Positions 11,901 through 26,148 of a stretch of 64,000 bases of DNA are shown in pieces (position 1 is the stretch's first letter; every line of letters begins with the position of its first letter). The notes under the pieces were generated by a model. The model searched no databases. It was given only the letters and a program-made list of their open reading frames with translations, and was not told the origin of the DNA. This DNA comes from Syngnathus acus. Its lineage: Eukaryota > Chordata > Actinopteri > Syngnathiformes > Syngnathidae. The stretch lies in assembly GCF_901709675.1 (NCBI RefSeq), contig NC_051108.1:2974001-3038000 (forward strand). Direction: 5' to 3'. Both the position numbers and the translations under genes were made by a program.

Positions 11901-14900
11901 GCGGTAAAACTGCACGGGAGTGACGGTGGCATGGTTGAGTGAATATTGAGATTTGCAGTTTTGATTAATATGGGTGACCTTAGTATTTAGTTATAAGAAA
12001 CTGACACACTTACTAAAGATCTTTGAGTTGAGGTTGCAAATGTCCAAATCCTGTTGTGTGCCTTTGACGTGTTCATTTGAGTGACTCGATTTCCTTTGGT
12101 TGTGGCCTGACCCAGTTGGATGACCGAATCGGGCAGGGGTGTCAAACTCATTTTTTTCGCCGGCCGCATTGTAGTCATAGCTTCTTTGGGAGGGCCATTA
12201 TGAAATTTATGAGCACCTCATATTATATACAGTAAAAGCTACAAAACAAACCGACAAATAACACGTTTTCAAATTAGACGAGTAAAAACTGGTCAAATAT
12301 TTTAAAAAAAGATATTATTAAAAGTGAAGACAATTTGTAAATTCTAGTAAGGACACACGAATTTGATGCACGATTTGTCTTTGCGGGCCACATAAAATGA
12401 TGTGGCGGGCCGTATCTGGCCCCCGGGCCTTGAGTTTGACACCTGTGTAATAGGGCCTTGTTTTTATGTGTAATGTTATTTATATACAGCGTACACAGAG
12501 CTGTAGACAATCCAGCGTGCAGTGAATTTTGCTACACATTAAATCCTTCGGAGGTCTCGCCCTCTCTTCTCACCTTGCCCGTTTTTATCTCTAGGCTCAA
12601 ACGTACGGCCTGGCCACAGGTGGACAGTGCGTGCCCTGTCACTGTAACTCCTTTGGCTCCAAATCGTTTGACTGCGACGAAAACGGTCAGTGTCGATGCC
12701 AGCCGGGTGTCACCGGACCGAAATGTGACCGCTGCTCACGAGGATTCTTCAACTTCCAGGAGGGGGGGTGTACACGTAAGCATGAGCTAGATTGACGAGA
12801 AATATTTTGTTTGTTTTGAAATCAGCATAATAATTTGAGATGTTCAGATGTATGGATCATACCCTCCAAATATTCAACACCGCAGGGAGCAGATGTGCTA
12901 AACTCTATTTACACCGGACTAAAATGAGGATTAAGAGTGGCGACTATGAATAGCGCTTCATATCTCCTTATGCAAGATGTCAAGGATGCCAAGCACAATC
13001 GAGAGCCAAGAACAAGCAGCACCAAACACAGCCAGCTTAGTCACACGGCGTCATCACAAATGAGAAGCTTTGGATTTATTTGCTTTGATGAAGAAGATGT
13101 TTGTGTTTATTTCACGTCACGGCTAATTTACTGTGAGACAAGTCGGGAGTTAAGTATCTTACTAGAAATGTGACGGTTTGTACTCGTGAACCAGGTGCAT
13201 GTACCGTATTTTCCGCACTATAAGGCGAGTTATTTATTCTATGCGCTTTATAATCCGGTGCGCCTTATATATGGACAAAGTTTTAAAATGTGCCATTCAT
13301 TGAAGGTGCGCCTTATAGTGCGGAAAATACGGTAATTAAAAAAAAAAAAACATTGGATATATTGGAAATTTTATATTACTCCAAAAAAATGATGCATTAT
13401 GGTTTGAATATTTCTGCTCTGCTCTGTCACAGCATGTCTCTGCAGCCATGTGGGCAATAACTGTGACGCCAACACGGGCCAGTGTATCTGTCCTCCAAAC
13501 ACACTTGGCGAGAGGTGCGACCGCTGCGCCCCAAACCACTGGGGCCACGATATCATGACGGGATGCAAGGTAGCATGACCACCAAATGCTCAATGTCATT
13601 TATCATGCACAGTTTGGGAACAAAGAAGCCAGCTGGGAAGTAGTTGCAAGTCAGGCTGAACAATTCCAAAATTAGACTGTTACTTTGACTTTTTATTCCT
13701 GCATGTGTGTGCAGGAATGTGGCTGTAGTGTGGTGGGCTCAGTGAGGCAGCAATGCAACATCAACACAGGCTGCTGCCTTTGCCATGACTCCTTCAGAGG
13801 AGAGAAATGCAACGAATGTCAGCTAGGCTACAGAGACTTTCCTCAGGTAAATAATATGAACTATCAGTTTCTTGAATTATCTGGAGTTAGTGTTTAATAT
13901 CCATCCATTTTCTATACTGCTTGTCCCCACGGGGGTCACGGGCGTGGCCAGCCAATCACAGGGCACACAACCATCCACATTTGCACTCACACCTAGGGCC
14001 TATTTGGAGTGCTCAATCGCCCTAACAATCATGTTTTTGGGATGTGGGAAGAAACCGGGGTGCCCGGAGACAACCCACGCAGGCACGGGGACAACATGCA
14101 AACTCCACACAGGGAGGGCAGGAGGTGGAATCGAACCCGCACCCTCCTAACTATGAGGCAGACGTGCTAACCAATGCACCACCAAGTGACCCTATTATTT
14201 TTAGTTTTAGTTTTAGTATTATTAGTATTATTATTAATGTCTTATTTCTTATATATTTTTAATTTATTTTATTTTAGTTTTAGTTTTGTTTTTAGTTTTA
14301 GTATTATTAGTATTATTAGTATTATTAATGTCATTTTCTGTACTGCTTGTCTCCACCGTGCCGCCTTTATTATTATTATTATTATTATTAATGGAAATAA
14401 AGTGTGTATTTTCCTAACAGTGCACCACGTGCGAGTGTAACATCTCCGGATCGGAAAAAGAGACATGTGACCTTGAGCGAGGGATTTGCGCCTGTGCGGA
14501 TCGAACCGGGAAGTGCAGCTGCAAGGTCTACATGTGATTCTCATTATGAATTATTTCCAAAAAACATAATACACATAAATGACAATAAATCTTTGATCTG
14601 TTTGTTTGTTTTTTTAAGGAAAACGTGATGGGCGACCACTGTGACCATTGCAAGCCCAACACTTTTGGATTGTCCCTGCAAAATCCGTTCGGCTGCAGCA
14701 AATGTTACTGTTACGGTTTGACGCACTCCTGCATCGAGTCGCAAGGTCTCATTAGGATGTGGGTGAGTTATCATAAATGTTGACATTATTTATCTTTGTT
14801 TGTTTATAAGTAGAAACCAGTCAGCATTCAGTTCATATATTTACATTTTTCAAATTGGATACATGTTGGGTTGTCATGGCAATTGAAATAAGGTTTCGCG

Positions 14901-17900
14901 TGTGTGACCATCTCTCTTGTTAAGTCACAGGTAAGCTTAATAGAGTTCACATCCTGTCTTTCCAAACAAATACACTCTTCTTGAGAGCCTCGTATCTACA
15001 CTTTAGGACCTCAGGGATACAAAACATAAAAAAAAAAAAAAAAAAAAAACCCTGCTGAGCACCATCAGATGAATCTTCTTTTAAAACCACTCCGCTCAAC
15101 CTTATCCCAGAGTCAATAATGAACCACTGATATCATTCGCGTTACTGAAATGAAAAATAAAATGGAGACAGAGACGATGAAAACTACTCCAGGCTGTGGG
15201 TAATAAATATTATTCACACGTGATCCATGAAGGAGTCCAACGGTAACAACACTTGCAAACTGTGGATTATTTCAAATCCAGGCTAATCTCAACACGACAA
15301 ATTGTAAAGTAGGCATAAATTCTACCTATGAACAAAACGTGAATAAGCTTCATAACGCCTTCAGATATTTCAATATTTTTCCAATGCACCATAGCAGGCT
15401 AATATTTTTTACGTTTTGCATTGCAGCTAACGCTGAGGCCGGAGCAGACTGTGCTCCCCCTGGTGGACAAAAGCAGTATTGTTGAGACGCATACAGGCGT
15501 AAGCTTCCAACACCCGGAGATCCTCGCAAACTCTGAGCTGGTCACCACGGTTCTTTCGGAGCCTTACTACTGGAAACTACCACAACAGTTCCGAGGTTCC
15601 ATGGTAGGAAACGTAGAATTCTTTTTTTTAATTGTATGTTGATATTGAACCATCCCCAACATTAGATCACAGCATACGGCGGGAAGTTGAAGTACGCTGT
15701 CTACTACGAGGCCAGAGATGAAACCGGGCCTTCCTCATACGAGCCGCAGGTCATCATTAAGGGCGGAGCTAACCACAACATCGTGATGACACGTCACGTA
15801 ACTGGACTCCAGATGGGTCAGCTCACACGGCACGAGATTGACATGACAGAGGTATGTTACGTCTTTCAGGATCTCCAAAAAAAAGTTTCATATATGTTTT
15901 GTTTCTGTTTACAGTTTGAGTGGAGGCATGCAGATGGACAACTAATGTCACGCCATGATTTCATGGATGTTTTGTACTATGTGGACTACGTCCTCATTAA
16001 GGCATCACATGGCAACCAGATGAGACACAGCCGGTAAAACGCAAATAGAAAATGTCACAAATTGTCATATCTGAACTAAACATTATTTTGTGTGCATCAA
16101 AGTATTTCAGAAATAAGTCTCACTGTGGCGGAAGCGGGCACACCAACCCGGGAGAGTGAAAAAGCCTACCAAATCGAAAAATGCGAATGTCCACTTGGGT
16201 ATTCCGGATTGTCCTGTGAGGTGCGTCTGCAAGCGACTAGCCACAAACAAAACCAAAAAAATAATATGCTGGTCTCTTTTCAACTTTTTGAGCAAAAATA
16301 AACTTTTGAGTTGAATGTCGGCGCTTTAAATTGCTGCCTGTGTTTTGCTTTGCCTCGCTGGGATTAGTCCCCTCCGTTCAATTGTGATCTTTGTCAAACC
16401 AATTCAACTGAGTCCGGCTTCTCTTCTTAAGCCACCGAGGGCTAAGCCAATTTTTAGTTGAGTGAGGATTTTCTATTGAGACACACAAACCGCAGTTCTA
16501 CTAGGTGATGGTCATCAATTTGTACTTTGGAAATGTTTTAAAACTCGGTGCTGGTGCTTACCCAAAAATTCAACGGACTATGCGTTTTGACTTTCTGACA
16601 AACCTGAAGGCGAATAATAAAGTGTAGCTCAACTTCAAACTTTGCCAACAGATGGTTTGTAGCCACTGCCGTTATTAAAGTATTTTGAAAATGGGCATTT
16701 AGCGCAAGCGGAGGAAGCAGATGGCTCTTTAAAAGGACTTCATTAATTATTGCTGAACACACATGGATGGCGAGTTACCTTGCATATCCGTGCGCACGCT
16801 TGTGCGTGTGTTATTGTGTGTTCAAAAGTCACCGAGGGGAATAACCCTTAATTGGCTTTATGTGTGAAAGCGGAGGTCAACAGTCGCCTTGAGAAATCGC
16901 AATTTAGGATAATTACGAGCCCGTGAGTAGCGTTTTCTTCGCTCTGTGCGACTTCCATTATCATTTGATTATGACCGTGGGAATAAAGGAAAAGATCTGA
17001 TGCTCGACAAGGTCCTTGTATGTACCGTATTTTCCGCACTATAAGGCGCACCGGATCAATGAATGGCCCATTTTAAAATTTTGTCCGTATATAAGGCGCA
17101 CCGGATTATAAGGCGCACCTTCAATGAATGACCCATTTTAAAACTTTGTCCATATATAAGATATATACATTTGGCCCGCGGGCCGGACTTTGGACACGCC
17201 TGCTGTAGTGGCTCAATATTGGTCCATATATAAGGCGCACCTGATTATAAGGCGCACTGTCGGCTTTTGAGAAAATTGGAGGTTTTTCGGTGCGCCTTAT
17301 AGTGTGGAAAATACGGTACCTCGCCTGCTTTGTTGAATCTTCACTCATTTGGGGTCTCTGTGCTTTTTATGGCCTTCTGTCTGTTTCTACGCAGGAGTGT
17401 GCTGCAGGTTTCTACCGCCTTCGCAGCGGCTCGCACACATCTGCTCCGGCCTCCAGGGTCCCCACTGCAGTGGGGATGGGCAGCTGCGTTCAGTGCCAGT
17501 GCAGCGGCCACTCCACCACCTGTGACCCTGACACATCCGTATGCCAGGTAGCTTGTGTGCCTATGGGACAGGGGGGAGATACTTTGGGGTGAGGCAACCA
17601 TATGCCAGGTAGCTTCTGGAAAAGAGATTAAGGTGAGGCTAAGAAAAGAAGTTTAATTAGCCTCTGTGTAATTAACAGGTGTTGGTTTCTTCATATTTCA
17701 TAATTTTACAGTCCACATGGCAGAAAATTGGCAAAGTTTTTGAATGTAAAAAAAAAAAAAAACTCAATTCCTCAAGTTTAACATTTTTGGACCTAGCATG
17801 GAACTTCTTTTGTTTTGTTTTTACATTCCTTTTCAGTCTTATTTTATTTCCACTTCCGTTCTGCCTCACAGCCATTTCTCTTCTCCTCGGCCCGTTTTCA

Positions 17901-20900
17901 TTGCGCCTTCCATAACAGCGTCATTAGAATTTTCTAACCGAGCGAGCCAAATTGAAAACGCTAAACGAGTTTGTTTCTGGGGTAATTAGCAGTAACAAGG
18001 AACACAGGAAGTTAATGGAAATGCAACTTCCTGTTGCAGCTGATTGAAGGTCTCATTTTAATGAACAAAAAAAAACAAGCGCAACAAGTCATGACCCTGC
18101 ATGGGCTCCCAAATCTGAGAACCTAAATATTAGGAACACGTCTATGCATGACGTAATGCAGTTCAATCGCTCACTGTGTGTCCATTGTGACATATTTACG
18201 TCACACAAGAACTGCCAAGACAACACGGAGGGGGATCACTGTGAACGCTGTGCTCCCGGGTTCTACGGCGTGGTCCGAGGATCCCGTGATGACTGCAAAC
18301 CTTGCGCCTGCCCACTTACTACTCCCGGGAACAAGTATGTATTATTCTGCACTTATTTACCGTATTTTCCGGACTATAAGGCACACCTTCAATGAATGGC
18401 CCATTTTAAAACGTTGTCCTTATATAAGGCGCACCATTGCATCATGTCAGATTTTTAATCCAAATCAAATCCTTCTCCATTTTATCTGTTTTATTTCAAC
18501 TTCAAACGCTACAAATTACTTTATAATCACAAAATAATGATCCATAGTCTTTTTGATGCATGATTCATAGTCTTCAGCGGGCCACTTATGATTGATTTCA
18601 TGACACAATGCTTCGGGCCAGTTTAAATTTAGTCCATATATAAGGCGCACTGGACTATAAGGCGCACTGTCGGCTTTTGAGAAAATTTTAGGTTTTTAGG
18701 TGCGCCTTATAGTCCGGAAAATACGGTATTTGTTTCGTGACTTGCTATGGAAACTGATCAGAAAAGCTTGTTTATTGAGGTATAAATGTTGATATGTGTT
18801 CAACTCTTTATGCGTGTCCAGTTTTAGCCCATTCTGCGTCACCGAAGGCTATGATGACTACCGTTGCACAGCTTGTCCAGAAGGATATGAGGGAAAACAC
18901 TGCGAAAGGTCAGATCTTTTATGTCCAATTAAGTTTTTGCTTCAGTTTTTTTTTTATTTGGATTCAAATTGAAAATCCAACCTGAATTTGGTCGGTTAAT
19001 GGCTGCTTATTCTTTTACCACCCAGGTGTTCCAGCGGTTACTATGGTAACCCTCGGATACCTGGTGGTCGATGCGAGGAGTGTAAGTGTTCTCCGTGGGG
19101 GGCCTTGCCTGAACCATGTGACCCCGTCACAGGCCAATGCCGGTGCACGTTCGGGTCTTCTGGGAGGTCTTGTGACCAGTGCATGGAAAGGCATGTTTGT
19201 GGACCATCTGGGATCATCTGTAAGGACTAACACACATTTGACACTTTTGTGATTATGAATTTGTATTCTTTTTGTGCTAGCTAGCCTAAACTAAAATGAT
19301 ACAGTTCTCTTGGCCGCTTTCCAAAAACACAAAATTGCAAATTGCAACACTTTTGTGTGTTGTGCCCGCGGGCGTCCTTCCTCAGCTCATTTTTTTTTTC
19401 CTCCTCCAATCGTTTCTCTGTAGGCGCCGAGAAGCCGGCGTATTCACCTGATATTGCCATTTATGCTTTATTTTACCGAGCAAGTGCAAGTGAGCAGCTT
19501 TTACCCGGTTGCCCCGGGAGACAGAGGGGTCTGCATCCGAATTGAAATTCCACTCGTTTAGGCAATAATTTCAATGTCATTTAGAGCTAATTTAAAGTTA
19601 ATATGATCATAATGGTGAAGCCAATTTAGTTCCATTAGCATGTCTTGATGTGTGTGTACGGGGTAGAGTATAGAAAAAAAGTTTGCAACACAGACGCTGA
19701 TAAGAAATTGCTGCTAGCTGGTGGCGGAGGTGATTGCGTTCAGGTCGGAGCGTGTGTTCATGCATTAGCTGTGCAATTGTGCTAGCGCACCCCGACACCA
19801 AACCAGCTGCCCCCCCCCCCTCCCCCGAAGACTATGATATGAAGTCCTGATGGGCAATCAGATATCAGTTCACCTATTTTCAACAAGGTTTGATTGAAAC
19901 CGAAGGGAGGTTCTTATTTATTTTTTATTTTCTTCACTGCCATGGAACTTCTAAGGTGAAACCAACAAAACTCTGGTAAAAAGAGACCAAACTAAAGAAT
20001 TAAAAAAGAAATCACCTCCAGTGATACTTTTAGCATCTCGCTTTAATTTGCATTTAATGTGATGTGTTTCAAATGAGGTCTACCCTAGACCATAGCTCCA
20101 GGACAGATTCATTTTATACTACTATAAAATATAAAATATTTAATTTTCCTAATTAAAAGATGTCCATAGGCCTACCACATTGGATTCGAATGCAGATTGA
20201 GTTGCGGAACATATAAATGACAATATTGGCATCTGCCATCCGCAATCCACAGCTCACATTAAGGTAATGAAGGATTTCCCATTTGCAGCCTGCACCTGCA
20301 TGTCACGTGTGTTTTGCAGTTAGCAGTGTGTCTTTAGTAAACATTTAACACAAACCTGCAATTATTACATGGCGATATTTTTTTAGTATGTTTACCCATT
20401 TGTTATAGTGATTAATTTCCTGTAATATTGCATGTGGTGATTTAATAACTGATGGGATACTCAAAAGAAGACATTTTGTGCGGAATATGCAAAAGTGGCA
20501 TTTTCCAGTCATCTTTTCAAATAAGTGATTGGTCGTTATGTTGATCAGTTTGAGTTTTTGATATGATTTCTTTGTCTCTGCACATTTCCGCACGCTCTGG
20601 TTCTGTCGTAGATTGATAGAGTAGAAAGTGTTTCGCTTTTAATTTATCTTAGATTCCCCCCCGTTCAGAAACTTTAATTTCTGCAATAAATCAGCCGCTG
20701 GCTGTAGAAAGGAAAGGAAAAACATGGTGTGTCTGAACGAGTCCCCTGATGTGCAATTTATGTGCATTCTCAGCCTTGCAGTGTGCGCTCATAACAGGTG
20801 CGCTTAGCTCCCTGCGCTGTGTGCTCACGCACGCTGAGGTGTTCAATTGATACTCTCATGGAAAGTCCCTAAAGGTTATGACACTATCTGCTGTAAAAAC

Positions 20901-23900
20901 AAAACAAATTCCACACGTGTAGAGAAGCTATGTTGGCACATTAAAATTAATTCAGCAGTAGGAAGCAAAAAACAATAACTAACTTCAAGTGTGTGTGCAC
21001 AGCGTGCGACGACGAGTGCACAGGCGTGCTGATCACCGACATGGACCGGCTGTATCGCATCATCACTGACATCACGCTGACCACGCCCCTCCCACCTCCT
21101 TACAAGATCCTGTACCGCTTTGAAAACATGACGGAAGAACTCAAGGTGCCATTTGACCCTTGGATACTTCACATCCCTAATTAAAAAATATTAGTTACCG
21201 TATTTTCCCGACTATAAGGCGCACCGGACTATAAGGCGCACCTTCAATGAATGGCCCAGTTTAAAACTTTGTCCTTATATAAGGCGCACCGGACTATAAG
21301 GCGCACCATTAATGCAGCATGTCAGATTTTGTATCCAAATCATTCTCCATTTTATCTTTTTTATTTCAACTTCAGATGCAACAAATTACTTTATAATCAC
21401 AAAATAATGATCCATAGTTTTTTTGATGCATGATTCATAGTCTTCAGCGGGCCACTTATGATTGATTTCATGACACAATGCTTCGGGCCAGTTTAAATTT
21501 AGGAATTTGGTCCATATATAAGGCGCATCGGACGATAAGGCGCACTGTCGGCTTTTGAGAAAATTTTAGGTTTTTAGGTGCACCTTATAGTCCGGAAAAT
21601 ACTGTAATCAATTATTTCTGTCCCTTCTGCAGCACATGCTATCACCTCAGAAAGCTCCAGAGAGATTACTACAGCTGGCTGACTCCAATTTGGGATCGCT
21701 GGTAGTAGAGATGGACCAGTTACACAGCAGGGTATGCACGATTTTGTTGCTTTCCGAGTTCTTCTCTGTCGGTAGTGTCCCTTCCATGGTTCCTGTTGAC
21801 TATCAATAATTACATACTCATCTGTGATTCATTTCTTGTATTCCAGAATTTTTTTGTTCTGATTGTGTATGGATCCCAGTGGATGAGGTTGCATTTTGTC
21901 ATGCATAATTCATGTGGTGTATGACAGTGTGAATGTAGACAGTAATCAAAAAGGTCAGGGTACAAAAAAAAAAAAAATACACACTAAAATATTGATGATT
22001 CTCACATCATTGTTCATTTGACATGGGAAGTCAACAACGTGTTCATTTATTTAACATTCTTTTGTGTGGGGGGGTGAATGTGTGTCTAGGCAACTAAGGT
22101 ATCTGCCGATGGAGAACAAGTGGAAGATGATGCCGACAGAATTCAAAAGCGAGCCGAGGTCCTAGAGAAGTTCATCAGGGAAACCTTGCTGGGAACTCAA
22201 GGTAGTGCACTAACTTACTTCCATTAATTACCGTATTTTCTGGACTATAAGGCGCACCTAAAAACCTAAACTTTTCTCAAAAGCCGACAGTGCGCCTTAT
22301 AGTCCGGTGCGCCTTAGAAATGGACCAAATTCCTAAATTTAAACTGGCCCGAAGCATTGTGTCATGAAATCAATCATAAGTGGCCCGCTGAAGACTATGA
22401 ATCATGCATCAAAAAGACTATGGATCATCATTTTGTGATTATAAAGTCATTTGTTGCGTCTGAAGTTGAAATAAAAAAGATAAAATGGAGAATGATTTGC
22501 TTTGGATTAAAAATCTGACATGATGCATTAATGGTGCGCCTTATAGTCCGGTGCGCCGTATATAAGGACAAAGTTTTAAAATGGGCCATTCATTCAAGGT
22601 GCGCCTTATAGTCCGGTGTGCCTTATAGTCCGGAAAATACAGTAATGAAATAATTATCAATAATCAATTCCACACACTCCAGAAAATCGTAAGAGCTAAC
22701 TTTCTGACTTGCACATTCCAACCTTTTTTTTCCGCTCTCTCTACAACACCCTTCTCGCCGATACCTTTACAGATAACACGCTGTAAAACCTGATTGCTGC
22801 TCACATAACTGCGATTATAAAAATGGTTATGTTGTCTGGGGTGCAAAGAAAGTGATGAAACTTTCCACTCCTCGTTACCTCTGCTGCAAAGCTCTCTGGC
22901 CTTCTGGCTGATCACTGCGTGATTATGGCTGGGTGTGAAGTGTGCGTTGGGTTCTCGGCGGATGATTGAGAGTAGCAATTAGGGACATAATTAGTGGCTA
23001 TCAAACACACGCAGACTTTAAAGTAATATGCATAAACACAGATGCAAAAGTACACAAATAATACAACCTACACACACACACTTATAGATAATGAGGCAAA
23101 GAAATACTGTACACACTCACTGTGTGTGTATGTGTGTTTACCGGATACCGTAATATGATTCCATTCACGTTTTAAGTGTTTAATTGGCTTTTAAATCCCA
23201 GCGTGTAATTATACGCCTGTGACCTGACAGTCTCAGCGGGACACACGCATACACTACAGCTGTTCATTAGCGTGATGGCTTTGCTTCTGTAATCACGTCA
23301 TGTTTACATTTCGGAAAAGAAGAAAGGCCGCATGGCTGTGACCATTCGCGCCCACTCGAAAAAAAAACTTTGATCAGATCGACTGTTGCATTATGTAATG
23401 GATACGAGTCGTTTTTTTTCCCCCGATCATATGGCAACATTTTTTTTTTTACGGTTTCAATCAATCCTCATTTAGTGGATTTACCGCAGTTTATCACAGA
23501 TTAGGTTTGGATTTCATAGACTTTCATTCCGCAAGAGAAATGTAAATACGGCATCTGCCAAAGCTTCGACTGATGCCGAAATTATTCGTGCGTGATTTAA
23601 TGAGTTTTGATCACATGATGCGATTGTGCTTTTTCTTGTGCCGGCATCAAATTATCCTCTTTTGTCCCCTATTGTAGATAAAAAAAAAAAAACTGTACTT
23701 GTAGCAATATTTCACTTTGTGTCCAGACCTCCAATCCAAAGCTGACGAGTTGAACCGAATGCTGGCGCGCAAAGACGGAACGCCGGAAAAAAGTTTGAAG
23801 GAGATGAAGGAGGAGATTCAAGCCATGCTGGTTGAGATGAGAAAACGACAGCTGGGAGGGAAATGGCTCATTGCTGACGAAGAGCTGGAGTATGAAAACA

Positions 23901-26113
23901 TGTGCACACTGTACACATACAATTCGATTGTCCACACCCACAACGGCGCAGCCCTCTCTTGCATTATCTTTCTGAATGCTTACGTTCATTTACAATCCGT
24001 ATAAAAATCAATGAAATAAACGAAAAGGAAGGCACGTTATCAAAGTGAACACATCCGAACAGCTACACATTTCCGAAGAAGCCCCAACTTTGTGCTGATG
24101 AAGTCTTTCTGGCGTTTTCGATCAGTAATCTACTCTCTCCCTCCGAACCCGTCCGCCTCTCTCACTTTATCTCTTTAGCGCATTAAACGTTGACGAGGTC
24201 GATAAGTTAATTAAAACTATGGCTCCAGGGGGAGACGCAGACATAACGATGCAGAGATACGAGGATAGGGGTGAACGGAGGAGAAACTAAAAGATGGACA
24301 CAGTATCGGGTGCGGGTGGAAAATAAGGCAAAAGATAAATCGCCCTTGCCACGCTCTTGTCTTTGAGACTGAACCCTGCTCAGAGTTCAACTCACTGTGA
24401 TCATCTTTATTTTTACTCTTGTTTTTCATCTTGCTGTTCCCCCCCATAGACTTCATTAATGTTATACCAAGTCCAACAAAACCTTGCATGTATCCGCCAA
24501 AAAAAATGTACAAAATCCTTCGAGTGGCATCAACTAGGGAGAGGGAGATTCTTCTTGTCTCAGTTAATGCTAATCATGCGTTCAGCGCCTCTGTGGTAAA
24601 ACGTACAAAATGTTTTCAAAACTCCTTTTCAAAGGTGAGAAGTTTGGTTTTCAAAACAAAAATGTAAAAAAATGTAAAAAATGTGCCTATTGCAAGTAGA
24701 TACATCATGCATTTTTTTTTTTTTCCCAAACTAATGGTGATGCCCTCTCTCTCCTTCCAGCCTAGCAGAAGAGTTGTTCCAAAAAGTAAAAAGGATGTTC
24801 GGCATTCCTCATCAAGCCACAGAAGACCTAAAAGCTGAGGTACTTACAACTAACATTCAACAATCTTGAACTACATTGATGTATTATTATTTATTTACCT
24901 TCCTAGATTAATGGCAAGATGTCAGACCATGAGGGCAAACTTCAGGAGGCCCAAGAGCTCCTTCACTCTGCCCGTGAGAAGACCAGGCAGACTGGTTTGC
25001 TGGCTGGACAAAACCAAGCCAATCTCACCTTCTTGGAGGTACACTATTGAATAATTATTTGAGTTTTGCTATGATTATAATTCCCTGGCTTGTTTTTTAT
25101 TTTTATTTTGCAGGGGAGGCATGCTGCGGTCCTTGGGGTGAAACAAGAAGCACAGAAGGTCATTGGGGAAGCAGAAAACCTTCTGGATGACGCCAACCAA
25201 CTTTCAGACAACATTAATAAAGAGTTAGAGGCACGTTAAAATTGTCGCAAGTGTAAAACATATCCGGTCTAACTCTGGCGCCACATTTGTAGGATGCAGA
25301 GGAGATGAGAAGAGATCTCGGTCCTCTTCACGACCAGGTGGATGACAAAGTCCGACACCTGACGGACGGTTTGAGCGGCGGCGGTCTGGCTCATCGTGTA
25401 CGCGCTGCCGAGGATCACGCGCAACAGCTTAATGAATCCGCCGCAATTTTGGATGGGTAAGTCGCAATGCAAAATTGTAAAAAAAAAAAAATTGACTCTT
25501 TTCTGCTCTTCTCACAGAATCTTGGCCGAAGCGAAGAATCTCTCCTTCAATGCAACAGCTGCCTTTAAAGCATACACAAATATTAAAGCCAACATCGACG
25601 AAGCAGAGAAAGAGGCAAAGGCGGCCAAACAGACTGCGTCAGAAGCACTGACAATGGTAAGAACCACACAAACCTTTTCTCTTCTGTGTCCATTTTCCAT
25701 GCCGAATTAGTATTTAAATTTTTTTTTTTTTAAAAAGCTGAAATATTAGAGGGCAAATGTGTAGAAAGCAGTCCTTCCTCCACTTTATGGGAATCCATTT
25801 AGCAATGCAAAGTGGTCAATCTGACAGCAGAAAGGTGATATGCAGATGACTTCACCTTTGGATGCCATCTTAAAGCTATTTAATTCACGAGTGGCTTCCA
25901 AATCCCGAAGTGTTCTTTGTCACTGATTTTGTGTGTGCATGTGTGTGTCTGCGCAGGCTTTAGGTCCGGAGATCCCAGTGAAGGAGGAAGCTCAAGGTGC
26001 CCTTCAGAAGAGTCTCAAGCTGCTTAACCAGGCTAAGCAACTTCATAATGATGTCAAAGGTATTGTGTGCATATGTGCATATACTCAGTATTGAGCAGAA
26101 ATATAGAATTATG

Positions 26114-26148
<35 letters not shown>

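Noticed and set aside
21251-21433. Repeated short peptides such as MRLIVWKIRY and [16 protein letters not shown] in several places
   Set aside because: They are translations of the TACCGTA inverted-repeat elements, not genes.
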